Shown: one piece after another, positions 7,085-15,738 of the stretch
Layout of the letters: each line of letters begins with the position of its first letter
Position numbering within the stretch: position 1 is the stretch's first letter
Source: Williamwhitmania taraxaci
GTDB taxonomy: Bacteria > Bacteroidota > Bacteroidia > Bacteroidales > Williamwhitmaniaceae
Direction of reading: 5' to 3'
NCBI RefSeq assembly: GCF_900096565.1
Contig: NZ_FMYP01000009.1
Span: forward strand, 1-64,000
Length of the DNA: 64,000 bases
Notes under the pieces: generated by a model
Database searches by the model: none
What the model was told of the DNA's origin: nothing
The model's input: the letters and a program-made list of their open reading frames with translations, nothing else
Position numbers and translations under genes: made by a program

Positions 7085-9007
7085 CTATTCTTTCACCATT
7101 TTAAAGTTGGTTGCAACTCTCTCGTGGGTTATTGTTCCTAAGTAGATGCCCTTAATCCAGTTGGAGGTGCTGATTTCCTGCCTCTCCTTACCTAGCGTGG
7201 TGCGGTAAGCTATTCTACCCGAAAGATCGTGGATGACCAGCGCCGCTCCAACCATCGTTGGGTTAACTTCAACAATAAAATCATCCTTGGCAGGATTGGG
7301 GAAAACCCTTACCTGCGATAGTCGGGTATTCTCGTTTATGTCTACCGGTGCTCCATTTCGTTTAATAAGCAGCTCGTTTTGTGGATCGAGCACAATGGTG
7401 GTAGGAGCGCCTCCCGTTTTTACCTTAAATTCTTGGTTGTTCGCGGTCCATACAAGTGTTGTATCCGTTACAACTCCATTGGTGGTGAAGCGCACATCCA
7501 TGCTCATACGGAAGAAGGGCGTGGCTACGTTGCTGGCTGTTTGTTTTAGTGTTAGCGCTACTGTATCGTTGGCGTACTTGTAGGTAGATGATACCGTTGG
7601 ATATCCCTTTCCGTAGTACCATTGGTCGAAAAACCAGGTGTAATCTTTTCCAGTGTAGGTATTAATCGTATTCAGAACATCCATGCCAGTAGCCGTGCTG
7701 TGTCCGAAAGTGTTTAGGAATAGACGTAGCGATCCGTAGAACTTCTCGTCGTTATCGATCTCTTTCCTCAGCATATGAATGATAACCGCCCCTTTCTTGT
7801 AGCTGAGCGTGTAGCTGAAAATTCTGCTTTCACTGTTAATTTCTGTTATGGGGATATACACACTGCCGTTGGGTTCCTGAAGGGCATATTGCCTAGCCTC
7901 TGTCATCCAATTTGAGGCAGCCACTGTTTGGTTGTTGTTTTCAAGATAGATGTATTCGAGGTAGGAGGCAAAGCCCTCGTTTACCCAAATGTCTTGCCAA
8001 TTGGCGCAGGTAACATAATCGCCAAACCATTGGTGTGCCAATTCGTGGGCAATAAGGGTATACCCAAAACTGCTGAGCGTGGTAAGTGTTTGGTGTTCCA
8101 TGCCGCCACCAATGGGTGCCATAACGTGGCCATATTTTTCGTTCTTGAATGGATATGGAACAAAGAGCTGAGAGTATAGTTCTACCATTCCGGGTGTTGC
8201 ATCAATTGCCGTCTTATTGCTTTCGAGGCAGCCCGCTGTGCTGTAAACAAAGTGTTGGATAGGCATTGTTGTCCCGTCGATGGAGGCCGAGTTGTTGTAC
8301 TGCGTATAGTTGCCAACGGTCATCGAAAGGAGATAGTAATCGATGGGGTAGTAGGTTTGCCATTCGAATCGCTTCTTGCTATTTCCCATGTCGGTAACCT
8401 TTTTAAGAAGCCCGTTTGATGCGGCAGTAAGGGTCGAAGGAACGGTAAGCCAAACGTAGGCAGAGTCGGCCTTGTCGGTAAGGTCTTGCTTTACCGGAAA
8501 CCATTCGTAGGCGTGGTACGATTCCGATAGGGTCCAGAGGATGGTTTGGCTCCAACTGTTGTCTCTTGTGCTTTGTATACCTTCAAGACCCGTTGGCGTT
8601 CCCGAGTAGGTTACCTTTACTGTGGCGTATTCGTTTTGGGCAATGGGAGTATTCGGGGTTATTCTCAATTCGTCGCCGCTGCGGCTAAATGTGGCAGCCT
8701 GTTGGTTTACCACTACCGCCGAAACGGCAAGTTGGCTGGTGAGTTGCAGCACAATAAGCGAAAGGCTTGCAACCTTCGATTGCATTTTAATGGTCGTGCT
8801 TCCTGCAAGTGTCGTGGATGTATTTGTAACCGAAAGGTCGATATGGTAGAACTTTACATCGTAGTTGGCCATATCCGAAAGCTGCCGGGTAGATGGCTTT
8901 TGCCCACTTTGGCTAAACATTGGCATACTTCGTTGGGCGAAAACCTCAGTGTTTGCTGAGAGGGCCGAGGCGGCAATGGCAAAAACGGTGAGTATCTTTT
9001 TTATCAT
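7085..9007 (-). CDS. Secreted M1-family zinc metallopeptidase with T9SS sorting domain
   Basis: The 640-residue protein has a signal peptide (residues 1-24) and an aminopeptidase N-like N-terminal beta domain. The gluzincin catalytic domain carries the substrate-anchoring GGMEH at 301-305, the zinc motif HELAH at 321-325, and the third ligand Glu344 in NEGFASY. The last 75 residues form a type A type IX secretion domain: VFPNPAKDDF, HDLSGR, then GIYLGTI and a basic FKMVKE end. It should be exported across the outer membrane and released or tethered at the surface, cleaving N-terminal residues from peptides. Family members can be much longer, so the C-terminal helical domain is mostly absent. 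A near-consensus promoter sits at 9059-9030. Confidence 0.93.
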   Translation of the reverse strand: MIKKILTVFAIAASALSANTEVFAQRSMPMFSQSGQKPSTRQLSDMANYDVKFYHIDLSVTNTSTTLAGSTTIKMQSKVASLSLIVLQLTSQLAVSAVVVNQQAATFSRSGDELRITPNTPIAQNEYATVKVTYSGTPTGLEGIQSTRDNSWSQTILWTLSESYHAYEWFPVKQDLTDKADSAYVWLTVPSTLTAASNGLLKKVTDMGNSKKRFEWQTYYPIDYYLLSMTVGNYTQYNNSASIDGTTMPIQHFVYSTAGCLESNKTAIDATPGMVELYSQLFVPYPFKNEKYGHVMAPIGGGMEHQTLTTLSSFGYTLIAHELAHQWFGDYVTCANWQDIWVNEGFASYLEYIYLENNNQTVAASNWMTEARQYALQEPNGSVYIPITEINSESRIFSYTLSYKKGAVIIHMLRKEIDNDEKFYGSLRLFLNTFGHSTATGMDVLNTINTYTGKDYTWFFDQWYYGKGYPTVSSTYKYANDTVALTLKQTASNVATPFFRMSMDVRFTTNGVVTDTTLVWTANNQEFKVKTGGAPTTIVLDPQNELLIKRNGAPVDINENTRLSQVRVFPNPAKDDFIVEVNPTMVGAALVIHDLSGRIAYRTTLGKERQEISTSNWIKGIYLGTITHERVATNFKMVKE

Positions 9008-9029
9008 GGTTGGTTGGTTTTAGCGGAAC

Positions 9030-9059
9030 CTAAAGTAGCGGATTTTATATAAAGTACAA
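9030..9059 (-). promoter_or_regulatory. Promoter of the M1 peptidase gene
   Basis: On the minus strand TTG (9059-9057) is followed after 19 bases by TACTTTAG (9037-9030), one base away from TAnnTTTG. Transcription would start near 9023, about 16 bases before the ATG at 9007. Confidence 0.5.
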
Positions 9060-9139
9060 TACGTCTTATTGCAACACCTTTCTGGGTTCGAAAACCATGC
9101 AGAGGTCCACCCCAAGCCAGTAGTTCCTAGCAAAAAAAA

Positions 9140-9168
9140 GAGCAGTGCGTATTGCACTGCTCGTTTTT
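9140..9168 (-). terminator. Terminator of the LRR gene
   Basis: GAGCAGTGC (9140-9148) and GCACTGCTC (9154-9162) form a 9-bp stem with a 5-base loop. In minus-strand direction a run of eight Ts follows (plus-strand A run near 9132-9139). The plus-strand side also has five Ts. It lies 25 bases after the stop of the gene at 9193. Confidence 0.85.
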
Positions 9169-9192
9169 CTATAATGTGAACTGATACTCTAG

Positions 9193-10785
9193 TTATCTTC
9201 CAGCAACCATCAGCTTCATTGCAATGCCGTTTACTTTCACCATGTACACACCCGGTTGTAGGTGGCTGATGTTTATTGGTTGGGCGGGTGCTAGGGTTTG
9301 GGCTAGCATTAGCTGCCCTGTGGTGCTGTATACTTCCACCAAAGTAGGTATCTCAACACCCTTAATGAATACCTCGGCCATAGCCGGGTTGGGGTATAGC
9401 CCCAAGGTAGTGGCTGTTTCAGTTTCCACGCCAGTGGTGGAGGTTACCGTAACCACACAGTTGGCCTCGTAACCTCCGTCCTCCGTTTTAGCAGTAATGG
9501 TTGCGGTACCAGCGCTCCCTCCGGTAACCAATCCGTTGTTATTCACGGTAGCAATGGCGGTGTTGGCACTGCTCCATACTACCCCCTTGTAGGTAGAGTT
9601 GTCTGGCTTTACTGTAGCGGTTAGGGTAATGGTTTTGCCAGTTTCTACGGTTGCGGTAACTTTATTGAGTATTATCTCTGTGGCGAGTACTATAGGACTC
9701 CCGCATGTATAGATGCCTGTGGTGGGGATAATGCTATTATCATCGTAATTCACCACCCAACCTTTGGCCGTAGCATTGCTAGTATTGCTGGCCAGTACAA
9801 AGGCGTTGTTAGCATCAGTGCTGTTATAGGCGGGGCGTATAATTGCATTATCTGCTGCGGCGCGGAAGGGTAGGCTGCAGTAGAGGGCATCGATAGCTGC
9901 GGTATTGAGTGGATTTGCGTAGCAGTATATTTTTGTCAACTCTGTATTCTTGGAAACATCCAGTGCGGTAAGTTTGTTGCCGTCGCAGAGTAGGTATGTC
10001 AGCGCGGTGTTCGTGGACACATCCAGCGCGGTAAGTTGGTTGCTTCCGCACCATAGGGATGACAGTGCAGTGTTCTTGGACACATCAAGTGCGGTAAGTT
10101 GGTTGCCGTCGCATTCTAGGCCTGTCAGTGCGGTGTTCGTGGACACATCCAGCGCGGTAAGTTGGTTGCTGTGGCACCATAGGGTTGTCAGTGCAGTGTT
10201 CTTGGACACATCCAGCGAGGTAAGCTTGTTGCTTCCGCAGCCTAGGTCTGTCAGTGCGGTGTTCGTGCACACATCCAGCGTGGTAAGTTGGTTGTAACTG
10301 TAGTATAGGGTTGTCAGTGCGGTGTTCGTGGACACATCCAGCGTGGTAAGTTGGTTGTAACTGCAGTATAGGCCTGTCAGTGCGGTGTTCTTGGACACAT
10401 CAAGTGCGGTAAGTTGGTTGCCGTCGCATTCTAGGCCTGTCAGTGCGGTGTTCGTGGACACATCCAGCGCGGTTAACTTTTCTTTATTCCACTCACAGTT
10501 GAAAAATGTGATGGCTCCATACACCTTTATAATAGTTCCGGTGGCGGTGTAGGTATTGTATATACTTCCTGTGCCAATATTAATAGTAGTGTAGGTGCCG
10601 GGGGTGGTTTCTACCCATGCAGGGGTGTTGTTCGCGGCAGCAGCCATCCTAAATGTTATGGTGGCGTTGTTGGTAACGGTAAGGGTTATCACCGGAGTGC
10701 CAGCAGGGGGCGTGGTTTGCGCTTCGGCAGTAATTGTTACTATAAGCAGCAATGCTAGGGTGGTAAGCTTGTAGAGTATTTTCAT
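9193..10785 (-). CDS. Secreted leucine-rich-repeat and Big2 protein with T9SS sorting domain
   Basis: The 530-residue protein has a signal peptide (1-22) and an N-terminal beta region. Nine consecutive 21-residue leucine-rich repeats follow at 104-292 (pattern LTALDVSxNTALTxLxCxxNQ), then a bacterial Ig-like Big2 domain at about 370-450 (VVWSSANTAIATV, GTATITA). The C-terminal type A type IX sorting domain is at about 460-530 (LGLYPNPAMAEVFI, STTGQL, LQPGVYMVKV). It is a surface-exposed or secreted binding protein. The ligand is unknown. One repeat has Cys for Ser in DVCTNTAL. Upstream is a consensus promoter with about 60 bases of leader. Downstream is a strong terminator, so the gene is a single unit. 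Confidence 0.9.
   Translation of the reverse strand: MKILYKLTTLALLLIVTITAEAQTTPPAGTPVITLTVTNNATITFRMAAAANNTPAWVETTPGTYTTINIGTGSIYNTYTATGTIIKVYGAITFFNCEWNKEKLTALDVSTNTALTGLECDGNQLTALDVSKNTALTGLYCSYNQLTTLDVSTNTALTTLYYSYNQLTTLDVCTNTALTDLGCGSNKLTSLDVSKNTALTTLWCHSNQLTALDVSTNTALTGLECDGNQLTALDVSKNTALSSLWCGSNQLTALDVSTNTALTYLLCDGNKLTALDVSKNTELTKIYCYANPLNTAAIDALYCSLPFRAAADNAIIRPAYNSTDANNAFVLASNTSNATAKGWVVNYDDNSIIPTTGIYTCGSPIVLATEIILNKVTATVETGKTITLTATVKPDNSTYKGVVWSSANTAIATVNNNGLVTGGSAGTATITAKTEDGGYEANCVVTVTSTTGVETETATTLGLYPNPAMAEVFIKGVEIPTLVEVYSTTGQLMLAQTLAPAQPINISHLQPGVYMVKVNGIAMKLMVAGR
9910..10476 (-). repeat. Nine 63-bp coding repeats (LRR units)
   Basis: The repeats encode nine 21-residue LRR units. 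Units with DVST and DVSK mostly alternate, which points to duplication of 126-bp pairs. Two blocks, 10070-10158 and 10385-10473, are identical over 89 bases at an offset of 315 bases (five units). This is a sign of recent recombination or gene conversion within the array. Confidence 0.9.
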
Positions 10786-10853
10786 CGGGAAATAGTTAGT
10801 GTATTCAGTTTTAAAGTTATTCTTATTTATTTAATCTGGAACTTTTGAGCCGC

Positions 10854-10881
10854 CAAATATACGGTAGTTTTTTGGTTGCAA
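10854..10881 (-). promoter_or_regulatory. Promoter of the LRR gene
   Basis: On the minus strand TTG (10881-10879), a 17-base spacer and TATATTTG (10861-10854) match the Bacteroidota promoter pattern. Transcription would start near 10848, giving about 60 bases of untranslated leader. Confidence 0.55.
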
Positions 10882-11012
10882 GATTCAACTCACAAATGCA
10901 ACTTGGCTCAATCTCTTTCGTTGTCACATAATTGAATCTTTTGTCCTGCTGCTGCGTTTGTGTTGCAAGTCTTTCATGAGTATGTTTTGGCTGAATGCAT
11001 TGTTTTGTAATC

Positions 11013-13340
11013 CTATCTTTTCCCAATTATCTCAATCCATATGGCATACGATTCGCCCTTGTCGTCCACCAGCAGGAGCAGGTGCTTGCCAACCTCGGCT
11101 TCCACCTCAAGGTCGTGCGTGCCGGTGGTTTTACCAATGAACTTGTCGTCGAGATGCCAGAAGATAGTGGCGGTGCTGCTGCGGTGCGATGCTCTCCAAA
11201 TGGTTTTGGTGCGTGTACCGTCGGCCTGAAATGGGAGGTATAGCTTGGTTCCGGGGTAGGGGTAAATTAGTCCAATGGGGTGGTTGGAGGTGAGGTTGTC
11301 CTGACATCCGGGCATGTAGTTGGGCAGCGGTTGGTAGTCGCTGTGCGATTTTCGGTAGAAATATTCCTGCACGGGAGGTAGCACAAACCAGCTGCGGGTA
11401 ACCATCTCTGCAACCGCCACGCAGCGGTCGGTGACGCGGAAGTGTTCGCTCTTGTCGAGGTGTATGGTGGTGTGATAGGGGCACACCTTGGTAAGGTTGG
11501 CCACATCGGGTATGGTTTGCACGGCAGTTTCGGGGCAATTCATCCCAGCAATATGGCCGCTTTTTAGGCATATCTTTACCGACTTCATGTCGAAAATTGG
11601 TTCGGTAAACCACTCCGAGGTTGGCATCAGCGCAAAGATATCGAACATAACCGGAGCAGCGTACCCAACACCGGTGAGGCCGGGCCTTCCTTCACCGTCA
11701 GCGTTGCCCACCCATATGCCCACGGCATACTTTGGGGTTACACCAATGGCCCAAGCATCGCGCGAGCCAAAGCTGGTTCCTGTTTTCCATCCAACTTTTT
11801 GGGGGGAGAAGAAGTAGCGCCAAGTTCCCTCCTCCTCGGGGCGGTGAACCTCGGTAATGGCGTTCAGCGTAAACCAAATGGAGGCTGGTGATATTCTTGC
11901 GGTTGAGGCATTAAGTGTGGGAGCAACTTCGTTCTCCCTCGAATAGGATACGGATAGGCTATCGTTGTAAGGTTTTAGCAACTTATGGGCGAATGAACCA
12001 TAGATGGATGTTAGCTCAAGCAGCTTGCCCTCGGCACCTCCAAGAATAATGGAGAGCCCGTAGTAGGAGGCTGGCTTACGGAGCGTTGTCATGCCCATGT
12101 CCTTGAGCTGTTGGTTGAACTTCTCGATGCCATAGCTGCGCAGCATCATCACGCTGGGTACATTGAGGGAGCGAGCCAGCACTTGGTTGGCGGGCACTAC
12201 TCCCTCGTAACTCTTGGAGTAGTTGGCTGGGCTGTAACCCGAAATGGAGATGGGAATATCGTTTACCAACATCTGCGGCAACAGCATTCCCTCGTTGAGC
12301 ATGGAGGCGTAGAGTAGGGGTTTCAGAATGCTGCCGTAGCTCCGCTCGGAGTTGAGGATATCCACTCTTCCGCCGTTTTGTGCCCCTTCCACGGGGGTGT
12401 TTCCAACATAGGCAAGCACTTCGCCGGTTTTAATGTCGAGGACAACAGCGGCGGCGTTGTTTATGCCATTGGCCTTGTATATGTTGAAGTAGCGGGCAAT
12501 CGTCTGCGATACGCGCTTTTGTAGGTTAAGGTCGATGGTGGAGTGAATGCGCTTACCCTTCATATTCTCCGAAACGGATCGGGCCAGCAGGTGCGATGCT
12601 AAATCGGGAAGCGGATGCGGAATCCCCGGAACAGGTTCTTCCATGGCCAGCGAGCAGGTTTCTGCATCAATAATGCCTTCGTGCTGCATCTGCTTCAGTA
12701 GCATGTTGCGCTTGGCTATCAGTCGCTCTTGATTCTTTCCGGGATAGATAAGTGATGGAGCGTTGGGCAGTACTGCCAACGTGGCTGCCTCGGCCCAGCT
12801 GAGGTTTTCGGGTGGAATGCCAAAGTAGCGCCAAGCGGCTGCTTCAATCCCCACTACATTTCCGCCGAAGGGCGCATGGGAAGCATAGAGACGAAGGATG
12901 TGTGCCTTGCTAAAGACTAGTTCGGTGCGTAGGGCAATCACCGATTCTATTAGTTTCTCTAGGATATTTCGACCTTTTCCCTTGCGTGCAATGCGCACCA
13001 GCTGCATGGTGATGGTGCTTCCACCGCTTACCACTTTGTGCTGCTTTATATTTTGCACCAAGGCTCGCCCAATGGAAATAGGGTTTATGCCGGGATGGTG
13101 AAAGAAGTGTTTATCCTCGAAGCAGGTTACTGCCTTAATGTAGCGCAAGGGTAGACTGTCGCTCTCGGGAAAGCGCCACTGTCCATCTTGTGCCACACGC
13201 GCTCCAAGCAACTCATCGTTGCGGGCTAGCAGTACTGTAGAATTTGGGTCGTGAAAGCGGGCCGGACGAATGGCTATAAATGCCAGTAGTAGAACTAAAG
13301 TGGCAATAACCCATCGCCTCTTGAAAAAGGATAAGCGCAT
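11013..13340 (-). CDS. pbpC: Penicillin-binding protein 1C
   Basis: This 775-residue bifunctional murein synthase is anchored by one N-terminal helix (about residues 9-25). The glycosyltransferase 51 domain follows with catalytic Glu75 in CFEDKHFFHHPG and the GGSTITMQ segment. The transpeptidase domain has the SxxK motif at Ser337-Lys340, SLN at 391-393 and KTGT at 519-522. The C-terminal domain (residues about 600-775) is the beta-rich PBP1C-type extension. ATG 13340 is chosen because it places a basic segment directly before the membrane helix; an upstream in-frame ATG at 13370 adds ten polar residues. PBP1C genes usually accompany a bacterial alpha-2-macroglobulin, which is found 2.4 kb upstream here, with a receptor gene and repeats in between. 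Confidence 0.96.
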   Translation of the reverse strand: MRLSFFKRRWVIATLVLLLAFIAIRPARFHDPNSTVLLARNDELLGARVAQDGQWRFPESDSLPLRYIKAVTCFEDKHFFHHPGINPISIGRALVQNIKQHKVVSGGSTITMQLVRIARKGKGRNILEKLIESVIALRTELVFSKAHILRLYASHAPFGGNVVGIEAAAWRYFGIPPENLSWAEAATLAVLPNAPSLIYPGKNQERLIAKRNMLLKQMQHEGIIDAETCSLAMEEPVPGIPHPLPDLASHLLARSVSENMKGKRIHSTIDLNLQKRVSQTIARYFNIYKANGINNAAAVVLDIKTGEVLAYVGNTPVEGAQNGGRVDILNSERSYGSILKPLLYASMLNEGMLLPQMLVNDIPISISGYSPANYSKSYEGVVPANQVLARSLNVPSVMMLRSYGIEKFNQQLKDMGMTTLRKPASYYGLSIILGGAEGKLLELTSIYGSFAHKLLKPYNDSLSVSYSRENEVAPTLNASTARISPASIWFTLNAITEVHRPEEEGTWRYFFSPQKVGWKTGTSFGSRDAWAIGVTPKYAVGIWVGNADGEGRPGLTGVGYAAPVMFDIFALMPTSEWFTEPIFDMKSVKICLKSGHIAGMNCPETAVQTIPDVANLTKVCPYHTTIHLDKSEHFRVTDRCVAVAEMVTRSWFVLPPVQEYFYRKSHSDYQPLPNYMPGCQDNLTSNHPIGLIYPYPGTKLYLPFQADGTRTKTIWRASHRSSTATIFWHLDDKFIGKTTGTHDLEVEAEVGKHLLLLVDDKGESYAIWIEIIGKR

Positions 13341-13541
13341 TTTGTGTGCAGAGGTTAAATCAGGCTGCAAGGTAGGGTTTCAAAAAGAATTTATACGGAA
13401 GTTAAACTGAAATAAACGGAAGTTATCGGAATGATAGAAAGTCAACGAAGGTTGAAGAGCGGGCTCGCGAATTGGAATTTAGAGAAGGCAAAGGATTTAA
13501 AGAAGTTATAGGATAAGGGTGTCTGTTTTTGGGAGATATTA

Positions 13542-13573
13542 AAAGAGCCCAACCCCTTTCGCGATTGGACTTT
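13542..13573 (-). terminator. Terminator-like hairpin after the chemotaxis receptor gene
   Basis: AAAGAGCCCAA and TTGGACTTT flank a CCCCTTTCGCGA loop, and the minus-strand side runs into Ts. The module, with the following TATTGTCACAT segment near 13590-13600, is repeated almost unchanged at 15697-15770 after the alpha-2-macroglobulin gene. Confidence 0.6.
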
Positions 13574-13610
13574 CTTAGTTGAATTGGCATATTGTCACAT
13601 CGTTGAACCC

Positions 13611-14726
13611 CTATACCTTAAAGAACTGAATGGAGTCCAGCAGCGTTTCGGCATGCTCCCGTAAACTGTCGGCCGCGTTTACCAGCTCTTCGGCAGTGCG
13701 CGACGAATCCTGCGATTGATTATTCACTTGGTTTATTGCCATGTGAATTTGCTTAGTGCCGTGGCTTTGCTCTGCACTAGCAGCGCTAATCTCCTTTACC
13801 AACTGGGTAGTTTTCTCGATTTGGGGAAGCACCAGGGTAAGGTTTTTCATGGCCAAAGAGGAAACGTCGACGCCCTGCTTGGATAATTTTGTGATTTCGT
13901 CGGCCGCCAGGCGACTTCGCTCGGCGAGCTTTCGCACCTCGGCGGCTACTACGGCAAATCCACGTCCCGATTCACCGGCCCGCGCAGCCTCTACCGCCGC
14001 GTTAAGTGCGAGAATATTTGTTTGAAAGGCTATGTCCGAAATCACAAGCACTTTTTCTGATATGTTATGGGTATAGTTGAGCGCCGAGGTTATGGTGGTG
14101 TTGCTCTCGTTCAACTTGAGGGAAGCATTTACCGCTAGTGTCTCTGTCTCCTTTGCGTTGGAGGCGTTTTGCGAAATAAAGGTGGACATATCCTCCATGC
14201 TGCTGGAGAGCTCTTCAATGGCGGCCGACTGCGACGAGGTGCTATCCGATAGGCTGGCCGCGTAGCTGGATAGGTCGGCGCTCATGGTTGTAACGCTGCT
14301 GGCGCAGCTGTTGATGCCGGTAACTACGGTGCGAATCTCCTCCTGCAGCAGCTTTACCGAGTGCGCAATCTGGCCCACCTCGTTGTTGAGGTCGAGGGTC
14401 GATTGGCTAATGGTAACCCGAAGGTTGCCCTCCGATATCCGTTTTATTTTCTCGTTTAGCTCCTTTATGGGCTTCTGAATAATCGCCTTTGCCACACGAT
14501 TCACGCTCACCAGCCATACTAAGCATACAGGAACGGCCCACGAAACATGTATAAACCCTTTGTTACCCACAACGAATGCTACAATGGCACAACCCATAGA
14601 GGCAATAAATACGGTAAGTGCGGTAGACTGGATCACCGTTTTTCGGTAAAGAAACCACACAACGGCGTATCCGAATGGAAGAAGAACAAAAACTACAAAG
14701 AGGGCGAATTTTAATACTGGATCCAT
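13611..14726 (-). CDS. Methyl-accepting chemotaxis-type receptor without a ligand-binding domain
   Basis: The 371-residue protein starts with two or three close hydrophobic segments (about residues 4-25, 36-53 and 60-76) and almost no extracytoplasmic loop. A HAMP-like linker follows near 77-130, then a coiled-coil signalling domain with the conserved hairpin tip [20 protein letters not shown] and [16 protein letters not shown]. Such receptors control CheA kinases. No che gene or motility gene is present here. It may sense a membrane or cytoplasmic state. It lies between the alpha-2-macroglobulin and PBP1C genes on the same strand, an unusual place. Confidence 0.92.
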   Translation of the reverse strand: MDPVLKFALFVVFVLLPFGYAVVWFLYRKTVIQSTALTVFIASMGCAIVAFVVGNKGFIHVSWAVPVCLVWLVSVNRVAKAIIQKPIKELNEKIKRISEGNLRVTISQSTLDLNNEVGQIAHSVKLLQEEIRTVVTGINSCASSVTTMSADLSSYAASLSDSTSSQSAAIEELSSSMEDMSTFISQNASNAKETETLAVNASLKLNESNTTITSALNYTHNISEKVLVISDIAFQTNILALNAAVEAARAGESGRGFAVVAAEVRKLAERSRLAADEITKLSKQGVDVSSLAMKNLTLVLPQIEKTTQLVKEISAASAEQSHGTKQIHMAINQVNNQSQDSSRTAEELVNAADSLREHAETLLDSIQFFKV

Positions 14727-15034
14727 TTTGTTATACTCTTTAAGGTTAGGGCACTAAAGAATTGAGCAAATTGGGTCAACTATTGCTGAACAAATAAACT
14801 GAGTTCAACCGCAGAAAAAGCCAAGTTCAAAGATATTATTATTCGTTTGAGAAGCACCATAAGGGTTTATTATTTTTAGCAGCAATGAGAGTAGGTTGTT
14901 ATTGTATGAGCATTCGATAGAATTATCTAGTGATATGGTTGTTGCACGGTGCTATACCTCCGTTGCCTCTTGCTTTTTTCAGAAGAAAGAAACGTTAGCA
15001 ATACATGAATGGGAAAAACAGAATGAGGAGCCAT

Positions 15035-15218
15035 AACTCCCCGGAGTGTGGAGTAGTAACTCCCCGGAGTAGGGAGTAGTAACTCCCCGGAGTAGGGAGT
15101 AGTAACTCCCCAGAGTAGGGAGTAGTAACTCCCCGGAGTAGGGAGTAGTAACTCCCCAGAGTAGGGAGTAGTAACTCCCCGGAGTAGGGAGTAGTAACTC
15201 CCCGGAGCAGGGAGTAGT
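15035..15218. repeat. 23-bp tandem repeat, type A, eight units
   Basis: Eight contiguous units begin at 15035, 15058, 15081, 15104, 15127, 15150, 15173 and 15196. Each begins AACTCCCC and ends GGGAGTAGT (unit 1 ends TGGAGTAGT), and most carry the 12-bp dyad ACTCC-CC-GGAGT. Position 9 alternates G, A, G, A, G in units 3 to 7, which suggests growth by 46-bp pairs. There are no spacers, so it is a minisatellite rather than CRISPR. Confidence 0.95.
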
Positions 15219-15310
15219 AACGCTCGATAGTGTGGCCACATAACACCCGACAGTATGGCCACATAACGCTCGACAGTATGGCCACATAACGCCCGATAGT
15301 GTGAATAGAA
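15219..15310. repeat. 23-bp tandem repeat, type B, four units in register with type A
   Basis: Units begin at 15219, 15242, 15265 and 15288. They share the AAC start and AGT centre with type A, matching 12 of 23 positions, and keep the same period without a break. The typical unit starts AACGCTCGA and ends GGCCACAT. The dyad is different here: GTGGCCAC or TGGCCA at the end of the unit. The fourth unit is degenerate at its end. Confidence 0.9.
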
Positions 15311-15346
15311 CATCCATTAAGCCATAATGTGACACACATGTTGAAT

Positions 15347-15394
15347 AGTCAGGGTGCGACTAGTATGCGGACGAGAAGAAGTCGTGCCCTGACT
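15347..15394. repeat. Large palindrome, REP-like copy 1
   Basis: AGTCAGGGTGCGACT (15347-15361) and AGTCGTGCCCTGACT (15380-15394) pair at 13 of 15 positions around an 18-base loop containing GTATGCGGACGAG. A related copy lies at 15578. Confidence 0.75.
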
Positions 15395-15490
15395 CTGGTT
15401 TAATAACGGATATGCGATTGCGGCGCAGGGTTGGTTAGCCTCATTTGCCTCCAGTTGGTGTGTGCGCCGCTGCTCGTTGGCATACATTTA

Positions 15491-15527
15491 CCCCGGGTGA
15501 CAAGCCTGATAGCTGGTGAACCCGGGG
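15491..15527. repeat. Perfect 8-bp stem with 21-base loop
   Basis: CCCCGGGT (15491-15498) pairs with ACCCGGGG (15520-15527). It lies between the two larger palindromes and is not followed by Ts. Confidence 0.6.
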
Positions 15528-15577
15528 CTAATGATATTTAAGGCCTACGGCCTAATTGCTTCTGTGCTGCTTTGAAA

Positions 15578-15629
15578 AGCCAGGGTGCGACTTGTATGCA
15601 GATGAGGATTAGTCGCGCTGTGACTGGCT
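15578..15629. repeat. Large palindrome, REP-like copy 2
   Basis: The left arm AGCCAGGGTGCGACT is nearly the same as copy 1 at 15347. The right arm begins AGTCGCGC and ends CTGGCT, with a small insertion. The loop TGTATGCAGATGAGGATT resembles the loop of copy 1. The GAGGATTAGTCG part also occurs at 23998-24009 beside the Y1 transposase. Confidence 0.65.
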
Positions 15630-15700
15630 CGTGCCCTACGCACTTACCCAGCACGTTATTTGGCACATAATGTTATTGTCTCATTCCCCCATTAAACAAA

Positions 15701-15738
15701 GAGTCCCAACCCCTTTCGAAATTGGAACTCCTTTTTTT
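15701..15738 (-). terminator. Terminator after the alpha-2-macroglobulin gene
   Basis: GAGTCCCAA (15701-15709) pairs with TTGGAACTC (15722-15730), one mismatch, around a CCCCTTTCGAAA loop. A T-run follows on the plus strand (15732-15738) and TTTGTTT follows on the minus strand. It lies about 40 bases after the minus-strand stop at 15778. The core matches the element at 13542-13573. Confidence 0.7.

Noticed and set aside
9950-10297. Plus-strand open frame across the LRR repeats
   Set aside because: It is the antisense of the nine repeats, repetitive for that reason, and has no start signal. The minus-strand gene has a signal peptide, known domains, promoter and terminator.
15035-15310. Possible CRISPR array
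   Set aside because: The units are contiguous with no unique spacers, and no cas gene is present.
14927-15339. Three overlapping reverse-strand reading frames of 114-128 codons
   Set aside because: They exist because the 23-bp repeat has no reverse-strand stop and 23 is not a multiple of 3, so all frames stay open. The three products are the same repeat peptide in shifted order and look like no protein.
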